Positions 12,609 to 21,036 of a DNA stretch of 64,000 nt are shown piece by piece. Position 1 is the stretch's first letter, and every line of letters begins with the position of its first letter. Origin of the DNA: Paracoccus zhejiangensis (GTDB lineage Bacteria; Pseudomonadota; Alphaproteobacteria; Rhodobacterales; Rhodobacteraceae); NCBI RefSeq assembly GCF_002847445.1, contig NZ_CP025430.1, positions 2,852,001 to 2,916,000 on the forward strand, given 5' to 3'. The notes beneath the pieces were generated by a model. The model saw only the letters and a program-made list of their open reading frames with translations. It was not told where the DNA came from and searched no databases. The position numbers and the translations under genes are program-made.

Positions 12609-12650
12609 CGCGCCGATTGTCGTTATGAAGGTTCGCCGATGGCGAAGCCG

Positions 12651-13454
12651 TCAGGCGTCCAGACCCTCGGTCGACGAAAAGAACATCGCTTGCGACACCG
12701 CCGAACGCACCTGTTCCTCGGAATAGGGCTTCGAGATCAGGAAGGCCGGCTCGGGCCGGTCGCCGGTCAGGAGACGCTCGGGGAACGCGGTGATGAAGAT
12801 CACCGGCAGATCGCCCAATTCGCCCAGCAATTCGTTTACCGCGTCGATGCCCGAGGAGCCGTCGGCCAGCTGGATATCGGCCAGGATCAGGTCGGGACGC
12901 TTGTTCCGGCCGAGATCGACGGCGGCGCTGTGCGTGCGGGCGACGCCCGTCACCTCATGCCCCATGGCCTGAACGATGCCCTTCAGGTCCATGGCGATGA
13001 TCGTTTCGTCCTCGATCACCATGACTCGGCCGCGCAGCGCGCTGCCCATCTCGTTCAGGGCGATCTGGATCAGTTCCTCGGCCTCGTCCTGCGAGATCTG
13101 CATCACTTCGGCGATCTGGTCGTAACGCAGCTCCTCGATCGTGCGCAGCAGCAGCGCCTCGCGCGAGTTCGGCGTTAGCGCCTGCAGATGCGCCTGCGCG
13201 CGGGCTTCGCGGGCCGTGGTTTCACCCTGCTCGACCGGCTGGCCCGAGCTTTGCCAGATGGCATGGAAGGTCTTGAACAGCCCGATCCGGGTGTCGCTGG
13301 CACCCTCGATCAGCGAGCGGTCCGACAGGATCGCCTCCAGCGTCGCTGCAGCATAGTTGTCGCCAACGGATTGCGTGCCTGTCAGCGCACGGGCATAGCG
13401 CCGCAGGAACGGCAGTTCGCGACCGATGGATTGCGCAAGATCGACAGATGGCAT
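12651..13454 (-). CDS. phyR: General stress response regulator PhyR
   Basis: 267 residues. PhyR has an N-terminal sigma-factor-like domain (residues about 1-135, with sigma-2-like and sigma-4-like halves) fused to a C-terminal receiver domain (about 142-262). The receiver shows the acidic pocket VIEDE (147-151) and phosphoacceptor Asp193 in LILADIQLADG. In the known mechanism, phosphorylated PhyR exposes the sigma-like domain, which captures the anti-sigma factor NepR and frees EcfG. It is divergent from nepR-ecfG, the classical arrangement, which supports the assignment strongly. Confidence 0.96.
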   Translation of the reverse strand: MPSVDLAQSIGRELPFLRRYARALTGTQSVGDNYAAATLEAILSDRSLIEGASDTRIGLFKTFHAIWQSSGQPVEQGETTAREARAQAHLQALTPNSREALLLRTIEELRYDQIAEVMQISQDEAEELIQIALNEMGSALRGRVMVIEDETIIAMDLKGIVQAMGHEVTGVARTHSAAVDLGRNKRPDLILADIQLADGSSGIDAVNELLGELGDLPVIFITAFPERLLTGDRPEPAFLISKPYSEEQVRSAVSQAMFFSSTEGLDA

Positions 13455-13488
13455 AGGTGTACTACCTCAAAAAAAGGCCCGGACCCCG

Positions 13489-13514
13489 GGAACTCTGAGA
13501 AACCCCTACATGTT
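13489..13514 (+). promoter_or_regulatory. EcfG-type promoter upstream of nepR
   Basis: GGAAC at 13489-13493, a 17-base spacer, then TGTT at 13511-13514. The alphaproteobacterial EcfG consensus is GGAAC-N16/17-CGTT, so there is one mismatch at the first -10 base. It is placed 40 bases before nepR and would give the autoregulated expression known for nepR-ecfG loci. This is a sequence match only. Confidence 0.5.
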
Positions 13515-13553
13515 GGGCATGATGCGCACAAGCTTGTTGGATTTAACAAAAGC

Positions 13554-13703
13554 ATGACCGAAAAACGGGAAACCCGCCGACGGGCCGAGATCGAGAAGCA
13601 GATCGACGAGAATCTGCGTCGCGTCTACGAGCAGGAAACCGCCAATGACATTCCCGACCGGTTCGTTGCCTTGCTGCAGCAGCTGCGCGATCAGGACAAG
13701 TAG
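13554..13703 (+). CDS. nepR: Anti-sigma factor NepR
   Basis: 49 residues from ATG 13554. NepR binds and inhibits the sigma factor EcfG and is sequestered by phosphorylated PhyR. The sequence has the two conserved helices of the family, around IEKQIDENLRRVYEQET and IPDRFVALLQQLRDQ. It is immediately followed by ecfG with no intergenic base. The frame is open further upstream, but only this short form matches NepR, and it fits the promoter position. Confidence 0.92.
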   Translation: MTEKRETRRRAEIEKQIDENLRRVYEQETANDIPDRFVALLQQLRDQDK

Positions 13704-14306
13704 ATGAGTTCGGGGAATGGCCGGGCGTCGGCGGCTGGAAAAGCTGACGCGAAACATGGCGACCCGCGCGACGAGCTGGTCGATCACCTGCCCGCGCTCA
13801 GGGCCTTTGCGCTGTCCCTGACGCGAGAGGGCGCAGCGGCTGACGATCTGGTGCAGGACACCATCGTCAAGGCCTGGACCAACATGGACAAGTTCCAGGT
13901 CGGCACCAACCTGCGAGCCTGGCTGTTCACCATCCTGCGCAACACCTTCTATTCCGCCCGCCGCAAGACCAAGCGTGAGGTCAGCGACAGCGACGGCTTG
14001 CACGCCGCCCGCCTTGCCGCGCGGCCTGACCATGACGGCCGTCTGGCTCTGCGCGATTTCCGCGCCGCCTTCGAGCAACTGCCGGACGAGCAGCGCGAGG
14101 CGCTGATCCTTGTTGGCGCCTCGGGTTTCTCGTATGAGGAAGCAGCCGACATGACCGGCGTCGCGGTGGGCACCGTCAAATCGCGCGCCAATCGCGGTCG
14201 CCGCAAGCTGGCCGAGCTGTTGCAACTGGCGGACGGGGAAGAGCTGGAAATGACCGATCAGGCCACCCTTGCCGTGATGGCAACCAATCGTCCCGTCTCC
14301 CGCTAG
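13704..14306 (+). CDS. ecfG: General stress ECF sigma factor EcfG
   Basis: 200 residues, ECF15-type sigma factor. Region 2 is around LRAFALSLTREGAAADDLVQDTIVKAWTNMDKF with the typical DDLVQDT, and region 4 is around LPDEQREALILVGASGFSYEEAADMTGVAVGTVKSRANRGR. The start ATG abuts the nepR stop. It directs core RNA polymerase to GGAAC-N17-CGTT promoters, one of which appears upstream of nepR. The family and locus make the assignment secure. Confidence 0.95.
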   Translation: MSSGNGRASAAGKADAKHGDPRDELVDHLPALRAFALSLTREGAAADDLVQDTIVKAWTNMDKFQVGTNLRAWLFTILRNTFYSARRKTKREVSDSDGLHAARLAARPDHDGRLALRDFRAAFEQLPDEQREALILVGASGFSYEEAADMTGVAVGTVKSRANRGRRKLAELLQLADGEELEMTDQATLAVMATNRPVSR

Positions 14307-14315
14307 GCTGGCGCC

Positions 14316-16118
14316 ATGCTGTGGCGTTGGCGCGACCGGCTGGAGTTTACCAAGGGTCTTGGTTTCCGTCTGGCCGCGCTTCTGTCGGTCGCCATCCTGC
14401 CCATCGGGCTGATCTCGCTGGTCCAGACCCTGCATGTCTCGCGCGAGGCCGAGCGTAGCGCCGAGATCGCGCTTCTGGGCCGCACCGCCTCGGCGGCGGC
14501 TGGTGAACGGGCGCTGTTGCAAGGCGCGCTTGGCACTGCCGATGCGCTGGGGCCTGCCGTGCTCGAGGTGCTGGACGACGCGGATGCCTGTGCCGAGATC
14601 ATGCGCTCGTTTCTACTTCACAGCGCGGTCTACCAGGGCGCGGCCTTCGTGCCGATGAACGGCATCTCGCGCTGCACCTCGGACGGTGGCGGCAGCGAGC
14701 CCGTCGACATGCGCGATTCCCGCGCCTACCAGAAATTCGTCAGCCAGCCGCAGACCATGATTACCGCGCTGTCCAAGGGCTCGCTCAGCGGTCGGCCGGT
14801 CGTGGTGGTGATGCAGCCACTTTATCAGGACCGCGATCTTCTGGGCTATGTCGTGGTCTCGCTCTCCTCGGCGCTGTTGCAATCCACTCATGCGGTCGGC
14901 TTCGGCACCGAGGGCGCGGGGATCATCACCTTCAACCACAAGGGCGAGCCACTGACCGCAGACGGCCGCCCGGAAACCGCGGTCGATGACCTGCTGCCGC
15001 GCGGTGTCACCCTGTCGAGCCTGATCGAGTTGAACGACTCGACTTTCGTGGAATGGAGCAATACCGGCGAAAGGCGTGTCTTTGCCGTGGTGCCGGTGGT
15101 GCCCGGCCTAGTCTATGCGCTTGGCAGCTGGACCCCGCAGCTGGCCGGGCTCGACCGGCTGAACATGTCGCAATTCACCGCCATCATCTTCCCCATCCTG
15201 TTGTGGCTGGTGTCGCTGGCGGTCGCCTATTTCGCCGTCTACCGGCTGGTCCTGCGCCATATCCGCGTGCTGCGCGGGCAGATGCGCCGCTTTGCGATCG
15301 GTAACCGCGACACCCCGCCCCCGGTTCTGACCGACGCCCCCGCCGAGATCACCGATGTCAGCCAGACCTTCCACAACATGGCCCGCATCCTGATCCGCGA
15401 CGAGGAGGCGATGGAGGAGGCCGTGGCCGAGAAGACCGTTTTGCTGAAGGAAGTGCACCACCGGGTGAAGAACAACCTGCAGCTCATTGCCTCGATCATC
15501 AACATGCAGGGCCGGATGATCGAGGATAATGACGCGAAGCGGGTGCTGCGCTCGGTGCAGGACCGGGTGGCGGCGCTGGCGACGATCTATCGCAATCTCT
15601 ACCAAGCCGAGCATCTGGACGCGGTCGAGGCCGATCGGCTGATGGGCGACATCATCAACCAGATGGTGAATGCCGGGGTCGAGGCCGGCAGCGGCCTGCG
15701 GGTTCAGACGGATTTGCAGCCCCTGACCCTGCTGCCTGATCAGGCAGTGCCGTTGACGCTGCTCGCGACCGAGGCCTTCACCAATGCGTTGAAATATGCC
15801 GGCACCCCGCCGGGCGAGGATCACCCATGGGTCCGGGTGTCGCTGACCCATCCGTCCAAGCACAAGGCGGTGCTGGAGATCGCCAACTCGACCGGCGAAA
15901 GGCTGGATGGCAGCGCCATCCCCGACAGCACCGGCCTGGGCGGGCAGCTGATCGGTGCCTTTGCCACCCAGTTGGAGGGCGAGGCCGAGTTTACCCAGCA
16001 GGATCACGTCTTCACCCTGCGTCTGCCCTTCAAGGTCCAGCGGGCCAACCCGATGGACGTGACCGATATCCGCAGCGTCGTGCTGACTTCGGCCGCGCGC
16101 GAAGGGTCGCAGCATTAG
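14316..16118 (+). CDS. HisKA_2-type sensor histidine kinase, probable PhyR kinase
   Basis: 600 residues. There is an N-terminal membrane segment (about 16-38), a periplasmic sensor domain (about 40-280) with two cysteines (C92, C120), a second membrane segment and a HAMP-like linker. The HisKA_2 dimerisation domain carries EVHHRVKNNLQ (His382 the likely phosphoacceptor), and a HATPase region (ATEAFTNALKYA, GLGGQLI) ends the protein. HisKA_2/HWE kinases with the HRxxN signature are the typical phosphodonors for PhyR. It lies nine bases after ecfG, so it is probably in the nepR-ecfG operon and acts on PhyR. The signal is unknown. Confidence 0.88.
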   Translation: MLWRWRDRLEFTKGLGFRLAALLSVAILPIGLISLVQTLHVSREAERSAEIALLGRTASAAAGERALLQGALGTADALGPAVLEVLDDADACAEIMRSFLLHSAVYQGAAFVPMNGISRCTSDGGGSEPVDMRDSRAYQKFVSQPQTMITALSKGSLSGRPVVVVMQPLYQDRDLLGYVVVSLSSALLQSTHAVGFGTEGAGIITFNHKGEPLTADGRPETAVDDLLPRGVTLSSLIELNDSTFVEWSNTGERRVFAVVPVVPGLVYALGSWTPQLAGLDRLNMSQFTAIIFPILLWLVSLAVAYFAVYRLVLRHIRVLRGQMRRFAIGNRDTPPPVLTDAPAEITDVSQTFHNMARILIRDEEAMEEAVAEKTVLLKEVHHRVKNNLQLIASIINMQGRMIEDNDAKRVLRSVQDRVAALATIYRNLYQAEHLDAVEADRLMGDIINQMVNAGVEAGSGLRVQTDLQPLTLLPDQAVPLTLLATEAFTNALKYAGTPPGEDHPWVRVSLTHPSKHKAVLEIANSTGERLDGSAIPDSTGLGGQLIGAFATQLEGEAEFTQQDHVFTLRLPFKVQRANPMDVTDIRSVVLTSAAREGSQH

Positions 16119-16181
16119 GATCGGCAGGCTTGCCACATGCCGCACTGCGGCGTGACGTCACATGTCATCTTTTCTTGTGTG

Positions 16182-16196
16182 GACCGCCGCGCGGTC
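16182..16196 (+). terminator. Weak hairpin between the kinase gene and pqiA
   Basis: GACCGC-CGC-GCGGTC forms a six-base-pair stem with a three-base loop, followed directly by TATTTT. The stem is short and the T-run interrupted. It may reduce read-through from the stress locus into pqiA, or it may be a leader hairpin of the pqi operon. Confidence 0.25.
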
Positions 16197-16208
16197 TATT
16201 TTGGCGCC

Positions 16209-16889
16209 ATGACGAGTGAAGGCCAATATGATCTGCGCACTGGCGAGGGGCTGATTGCCTGCCCTCGCTGCGATGCCTTGCATATCGAAGAGGAGCTGCT
16301 CGACGGCGAGACCGCGCGCTGCATCCGCTGCGACACCGTGCTGGCCAAGCCACGCAGCGGTGCCTTTGTCCAGATCATCGCGCTGTCCTTTGCCTCGATC
16401 GTGCTGTTGATGGCGGCAGTCTTCTTTCCCTTTCTCGAGATCTCGCGCGCGGGCTTTGGCAATGCCACCTCGCTGTTCGGTGTCGCCATGACCTTTGCCG
16501 ATGGCGTCATGCTGCCGCTGGTGCTGGCGGTTCTCGGCGCGGTCGTGGGGCTGCCGGTCATCCGGGCCCTGCTGCTGGTCTATACGCTGACGCCGCTGAC
16601 CCGGGGCCTCGCGCCCCATCGCCACGCCGCCGCCGCCTTCCGCTGGTCCGAGGAGCTCCGCCCCTGGTCCATGGCCGAGATCTTCGTGATCGGCACCGTG
16701 GTCGCGCTGGTCAAGATCGGCGGCATGGCCAATATCCATCTGGGACCGGCCTTCTGGTCCTTCTGCGCGCTTCTGGTGGTGAACCTCTGCTCGCACCGTT
16801 TTCTCAGCCCGGCCACGGTCTGGGACGCGCTCGAGGACGCCGGCGCCCCGACCGACGGCCGTGAAATGGTTCAGGCGCAGAATCCATGA
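16209..16889 (+). CDS. pqiA: PqiA-like membrane protein, N-terminal half (PqiA1)
   Basis: 226 residues from ATG 16209; the frame is open to 16137, but the upstream part is not family-like. A zinc-ribbon-like CPRCDALH...CIRCDTVL precedes three to four membrane segments, which is the layout of one PqiA/YebS module. E. coli PqiA has two such modules in one chain, whereas here the second module is the next gene. PqiA works with PqiB and PqiC in intermembrane lipid transport. The ATGA overlap with the next gene indicates translational coupling. Confidence 0.88.
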   Translation: MTSEGQYDLRTGEGLIACPRCDALHIEEELLDGETARCIRCDTVLAKPRSGAFVQIIALSFASIVLLMAAVFFPFLEISRAGFGNATSLFGVAMTFADGVMLPLVLAVLGAVVGLPVIRALLLVYTLTPLTRGLAPHRHAAAAFRWSEELRPWSMAEIFVIGTVVALVKIGGMANIHLGPAFWSFCALLVVNLCSHRFLSPATVWDALEDAGAPTDGREMVQAQNP

Positions 16890-17566
16890 GCCACGACAGC
16901 GATCTTCTCGGCGGCGGCCATGTCCTGACCGCGCATCGCGCTGGTCTGGTCGGCTGCCGCAGCTGCGGCCGGGTCTGGCCCGACGGTCACAGCCGTTGCG
17001 ACCGTTGCGGCGCGCATCTGCACCCACCCGACCGGCGCGGGTTGCAGGCGGTCTGGGCCTGGCTGATCGCCGGGCTGATCCTGTACATCCCCGCCAATCT
17101 CTATCCGATGATGCAGACCGAGACGCTGGGCGGCCTTGGCGGCAATGGCCAGCACACGATCATCGAAGGCGTGATCGAACTGGTCCGTCTGGGCAGCTAT
17201 GACATCGCGGCCGTGGTTTTCGTGGCCTCGGTCGTGGTGCCGATCACCAAGTTCATCATCATCATACGGCTGGCCATCGTTGCCGGCAGGCCGGCCACGC
17301 CCGAACAGGCGCATACCCGGCTGCATCTCTTCGAAGGGGTCGAGTTCATTGGCCGCTGGTCGATGATCGATGTCTTCGTGGTCGCCATCACCTCGGCGCT
17401 GGTGCAGCTTGGCTTCGTCGCCTCGATCCACCCGGGATCGGCGGCGGTCTGCTTTGCCCTGTCGGTCGCCTTTACCATGCTTTCCGCGCAAAGCTTTGAC
17501 CCGCGCCTGATCTGGCGCGGCCTGCCCTTGCGCAGCAGCAAGAACAGAACGGACACCCATGACTGA
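16886..17566 (+). CDS. PqiA-like membrane protein, C-terminal half (PqiA2)
   Basis: 226 residues. The same architecture recurs: a CRSCGRVW...CDRCGAHL zinc-ribbon-like pair followed by membrane segments (QAVWAWLIAGLILYIPANLYPMM with the family PANLYPM motif, and VFVASVVVPITKF). It overlaps PqiA1 by four bases and PqiB by eight. Together the two genes equal one full PqiA in other bacteria. Confidence 0.88.
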   Translation: MSHDSDLLGGGHVLTAHRAGLVGCRSCGRVWPDGHSRCDRCGAHLHPPDRRGLQAVWAWLIAGLILYIPANLYPMMQTETLGGLGGNGQHTIIEGVIELVRLGSYDIAAVVFVASVVVPITKFIIIIRLAIVAGRPATPEQAHTRLHLFEGVEFIGRWSMIDVFVVAITSALVQLGFVASIHPGSAAVCFALSVAFTMLSAQSFDPRLIWRGLPLRSSKNRTDTHD

Positions 17567-19616
17567 CACCCCCCCACCTTCCGGCCAGCCCGCGCGCCCG
17601 GTACGCAAGACCGCCCGCCGTGCCGTTCAGGCTGGCGTCAGCCTGGTCTGGCTGGTGCCGATCCTCGCGCTGCTGGTGACGCTGGCGATCGCGTGGAATT
17701 CCTATGCAAACCGCGGCCGTGTCATCAAGGTCGAGTTCGCGGATGCCACCGGCATCACGCCCGGCGAAACCGTGCTGAAATTCCGCGAGATCACCGTGGG
17801 CAAGGTCGAGGCCGTTGCCTTCACCGAGGATCTGCAAAAGGTCGTGCTGAATATCCGGGTCGATCAGGATGTCGCGCCCTATATCGACAGCGACGCGCAA
17901 TTCTGGATCGTGCGGCCCGAGGTCACGGCCCAGGGGATCACACGTCTGGACACGGTGCTGACCGGCGCCTTCATCGATGGTTATTGGGATGCGGAGAAGG
18001 ACGAACCGCAGGACCGTTTCGCCGGTCTGGATCGCGCGCCGCTGACACGCGAGGATGCAAAGGGCACCTGGACGGTTTTGTCACTCGGCAATGCCGAGGG
18101 CGTCGCTGAAGGCACGCCGGTGCTGTTCCGCGGACTCGAGGTCGGCCGGCTGGAAAACCTGCGCCTGTCGGGCGAGGATGAAAGCGTCGTCGCCGACATG
18201 TTCATCCAGGCGCCCCATGACGAGCGGCTGACCAGTGCCACGGTCTTCTGGAACGTCTCGGGCTTCTCGGTGTCGCTGGGAGCCAAGGGCGTTTCACTGG
18301 ATGTCAACTCGTTCGCGACCCTGATCCAGGGCGGGGTCGAGTTTGCCACGCTGACCAGCGGCGGCAGCCCGGTCGAGGCCGGCCATGTCTTCCGCCTGCA
18401 ACCTGACGAGGATTCGGCCCGGAACAGCCTCTTCACCGGCGACGATGTGGGCGAACTGCGCTTTACCGTCATGCTGGACGATGCCGTCAACGGGCTCGAG
18501 CAGGATGCGGATGTGAAATACAAGGGTCTGAATGTCGGCCGCGTGACGGACCTGTCGGTCAGCGTGGATACGCCGGAAGAGGGCAAGCAGCCGGTGGTGC
18601 GCCAGCAGGTCACCATCGCCCTGTCCCCGACCCGTCTGGGGCTCGAGCCGGATGCCACGACCGAAAGCGTGGAGGCGTTCATTGCCGGCGAGGTCGAAAA
18701 CGGGCTGCGCGCACGTGTCGCCAGCGCCGGCCTTTTGGGCACCTCGCTGATGATCGAGATGGTCGACCTGCCGGACAGCCGGCCCGCCACGATGGACCTC
18801 GCGGCCGAGCCCTACCCGGTCATTCCCTCGGTCGAGGGTGATCTGACCGATTTCAGCGCCACCGCGCAGGGCTTCCTGACCCGGATCGGCGATCTGCCGA
18901 TCGAAGATGTGCTGCGATCGGCCAGCGACATGATGAACTCGATCACCGCCATTGCCAGCTCGCAGGAAACCCGCGCCATCCCCGGCTCGCTGCGCACCAC
19001 CATCGACGAGGCGCAGGCGACGCTGACCGAACTGCGCGAGGTCGCCGCCCAGCTGAACGATGACGAGGTCGTCACCTCGCTGCGCACGGCGCTGGACAAT
19101 GCCGCAAAGGCTGCCGATGCGGTGGCGCTGGCCGCCGTGGAAGTGCCGCAAATGGTCGAGGATATCGACGCGGCGGCCAAGGCCGTGGACGAGTTCGCCT
19201 TTGCCGATATCAGCGCCGAGGCACAGGGCATCCTGTCGGACCTGCGCGCCATGCTGGGTACCGAGGATGCCGAGCAATTGCCGCGCAACCTGTCGAACAC
19301 GCTGGAGGCCGCGTCAGGCCTGCTCAACGATCTGCGCGACGGCAATGCCGCTGGCAGCCTGAACAACGCGCTCGACTCGGCCAGTTCGGCGGCCGACGAG
19401 GTCGCACGTGCGGCCGAGGGCCTGCCTGCGCTGATCACCCGGCTTCAGCAGACCGCCACCCGGGCGGAGTCGGTCATGGCCGCCTATGGCGAGCGCTCGG
19501 CCTTCAATGCCGAGGCGGTCAGCATGTTGCGCGAATTGCGCAAGGCGACGGCAGCCTTTGGCTCGCTTGCGCAGATGATCGAACGAAACCCCCGCGCCTT
19601 CATTCTGGGACGATGA
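17559..19616 (+). CDS. pqiB: PqiB, MCE-domain intermembrane transport protein
   Basis: 685 residues. There is an N-terminal membrane anchor (about 28-48) and three MCE/MlaD domains, with landmarks VIKVEFADATGITPGETVLKF, GTPVLFRGLEVGRLENLRL and GLEQDADVKYKGLNVGRVTDL. A long Ala/Leu-rich C-terminal helical region (about 420-670) is compatible with the coiled-coil needle of PqiB. The periplasmic part bridges inner and outer membranes for phospholipid movement. It is in an overlapping operon with pqiA1, pqiA2 and pqiC. Confidence 0.93.
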   Translation: MTDTPPPSGQPARPVRKTARRAVQAGVSLVWLVPILALLVTLAIAWNSYANRGRVIKVEFADATGITPGETVLKFREITVGKVEAVAFTEDLQKVVLNIRVDQDVAPYIDSDAQFWIVRPEVTAQGITRLDTVLTGAFIDGYWDAEKDEPQDRFAGLDRAPLTREDAKGTWTVLSLGNAEGVAEGTPVLFRGLEVGRLENLRLSGEDESVVADMFIQAPHDERLTSATVFWNVSGFSVSLGAKGVSLDVNSFATLIQGGVEFATLTSGGSPVEAGHVFRLQPDEDSARNSLFTGDDVGELRFTVMLDDAVNGLEQDADVKYKGLNVGRVTDLSVSVDTPEEGKQPVVRQQVTIALSPTRLGLEPDATTESVEAFIAGEVENGLRARVASAGLLGTSLMIEMVDLPDSRPATMDLAAEPYPVIPSVEGDLTDFSATAQGFLTRIGDLPIEDVLRSASDMMNSITAIASSQETRAIPGSLRTTIDEAQATLTELREVAAQLNDDEVVTSLRTALDNAAKAADAVALAAVEVPQMVEDIDAAAKAVDEFAFADISAEAQGILSDLRAMLGTEDAEQLPRNLSNTLEAASGLLNDLRDGNAAGSLNNALDSASSAADEVARAAEGLPALITRLQQTATRAESVMAAYGERSAFNAEAVSMLRELRKATAAFGSLAQMIERNPRAFILGR

Positions 19617-19617
19617 C

Positions 19618-20253
19618 ATGATGAACCCCCTTCTCTCTCTGCCCGCCGTCCTGTCGCTCACGCTGCTCGCGGCCTGTTCGAACCCGGAAAAGACCGGCCG
19701 CTACCTGATCGACCCGCCCTCGCCCCCGGTTCGGGTGGCGAACCAGTTGGGCCCGACGGTCGAGCTGCGCGATGTTTCCCTGCCGGCCTATGCCTCGGGC
19801 CAGGAAGTGTCCTGGCAAAGCGCGGATGGCGCGGTGCGTTCGACCCCGGACAATCTCTGGGCCGACAATCCCGAGCGGGCGGTGACGCTGACGCTGGCGC
19901 GGGCGATCTCGGATGTCTCGGGGGCGGCGGTCATCGCCGAGCCGTGGCCCCTGGGTGAACCGGCCGAACGTCGGCTGGAGGTGCGGGTTGAGAAGGCCTT
20001 GGCGCAATCCGACGGGCTTTACCGTCTCAGCGGGCGCTATTTCCTCGCCGATGAAAGCGGCGGCGGCACCAACCACGCCCGCAGCTTCGACATTTCGGTA
20101 CCGCTGGCCAATGCCGAGCCGCAGAGCATCGCGGTGGCGCAATCAACCGCGCTGTCGATCCTGGCCCAGCAGATCGCGGCGCTGGACGGGGCGGGCACCA
20201 CCTTCATCACCCGGACGCCGGCCGATCCCTTCGCGCTGGACCCGATCCTCTGA
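19618..20253 (+). CDS. pqiC: PqiC/YmbA-type lipoprotein
   Basis: 211 residues. A lipoprotein signal with lipobox LLAAC places the acylated residue at Cys20. The mature part resembles the ABC-type transport auxiliary lipoprotein component family (DUF330, PqiC), with the GRYLIDPPSPPVRV start and a C-terminal LSILAQQIAAL helix. PqiC is the outer-membrane lipoprotein that meets the tip of PqiB. The start is one base beyond the pqiB stop; a second ATG follows immediately. Confidence 0.88.
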   Translation: MMNPLLSLPAVLSLTLLAACSNPEKTGRYLIDPPSPPVRVANQLGPTVELRDVSLPAYASGQEVSWQSADGAVRSTPDNLWADNPERAVTLTLARAISDVSGAAVIAEPWPLGEPAERRLEVRVEKALAQSDGLYRLSGRYFLADESGGGTNHARSFDISVPLANAEPQSIAVAQSTALSILAQQIAALDGAGTTFITRTPADPFALDPIL

Positions 20254-20293
20254 CATCGGCTCGGCGGCATTGCCGACCCCTAGAAAAGTTGAA

Positions 20294-20315
20294 CGGGCAG
20301 CCTGATGGCCGCCCG
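20294..20315 (-). terminator. Possible terminator of the zinc-ribbon gene
   Basis: A nine-base-pair stem (20294-20302 with 20307-20315, one A-C mismatch) and TGAT loop. On the minus strand it is followed by a T-rich CAACTTTTCTA. This is the right position for ending transcription of the gene at 20361-20804, and it separates it from the convergent pqi operon. Confidence 0.35.
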
Positions 20316-20360
20316 CTCAGTTATCCGTGAGCCCACGACGGGGGGGAGGTACTCGTTAAA

Positions 20361-20804
20361 CTAGAGGCTCAACGGATAAACTTTGGCGCCAGAGCCGAAG
20401 CCCTGAAGCGGATTGGTGTTGCCCATCACGCGGGTCAGGACCGGCAAGACATAGCGGTCAAAGGCCTCGCGGTCGGGCTGCAGGGCGCCGGGCTTGCCGA
20501 TGCCGCCGCATTCTTCGCAGTCCGGGATGGTACCCCAGCAATTGCTGCAGGCACCCACGGCCCCTGCCAGGATCTCGGCGTGATGGGTCAGCAGCGCGTT
20601 CTCGCGGCGCAGCCGCTCGACTTCGGTGGGGGCCGGGCGGTCGACTGCGGGATGAGGAAGGCCCGCGTCAGACCGCCCGTAAATCGCCGACGCCAGCAAG
20701 GGCGCAATCCGCAGTTCCGGCTCATTCTCCGCGCCCACCGGAAGGGCGCGCAAATGCTGCAACGCGGCGATTAGGTGATCCAGTTGTTCGTTCCGAGTCG
20801 TCAT
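20361..20804 (-). CDS. Uncharacterised zinc-ribbon protein
   Basis: 147 residues; no family recognised with certainty. The N-terminal half is helical and acidic, with a possible short coiled coil (TEVERLRRENALLTHHAEILAG, about 60-81). It is followed by C86-x2-C89-x6-C96-x2-C99-GG-x-G, a DnaJ-like four-cysteine zinc ribbon (CSNCWGTIPDCEECGG). The C-terminal 45 residues have no motif. The gene stands alone, convergent with pqiC and downstream of a 232-base gap that should contain its promoter. The metal site is seen in the sequence; the function is unknown. Confidence 0.8.
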   Translation of the reverse strand: MTTRNEQLDHLIAALQHLRALPVGAENEPELRIAPLLASAIYGRSDAGLPHPAVDRPAPTEVERLRRENALLTHHAEILAGAVGACSNCWGTIPDCEECGGIGKPGALQPDREAFDRYVLPVLTRVMGNTNPLQGFGSGAKVYPLSL

Positions 20805-21036
20805 AATCTGTCTCCCCGATAAGCCCGGCCCGATTGTGTGTGGCGTTCGGTGCCGCGGCTGGTGAGATCAGTTATCGACCTGTGCCGTGAATTCAGCGTG
20901 AATCCTTAACGGCAGATTCGGCGCTTTTACGTGAAAAGGATCGGAAATTTCGCCCGGAAGGAGAATTTTCGGGGAAAAGTTCAAGAAAATCGGGGTGGCG
21001 ACTCGAATCTGTGGGGGCGTATCGGACCGCCGTGAT

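Noticed and set aside
12632..12646. TTCGCC-GAT-GGCGAA hairpin between the YihY gene and phyR as a terminator
   Set aside because: Only six base pairs and no T-run on either strand.
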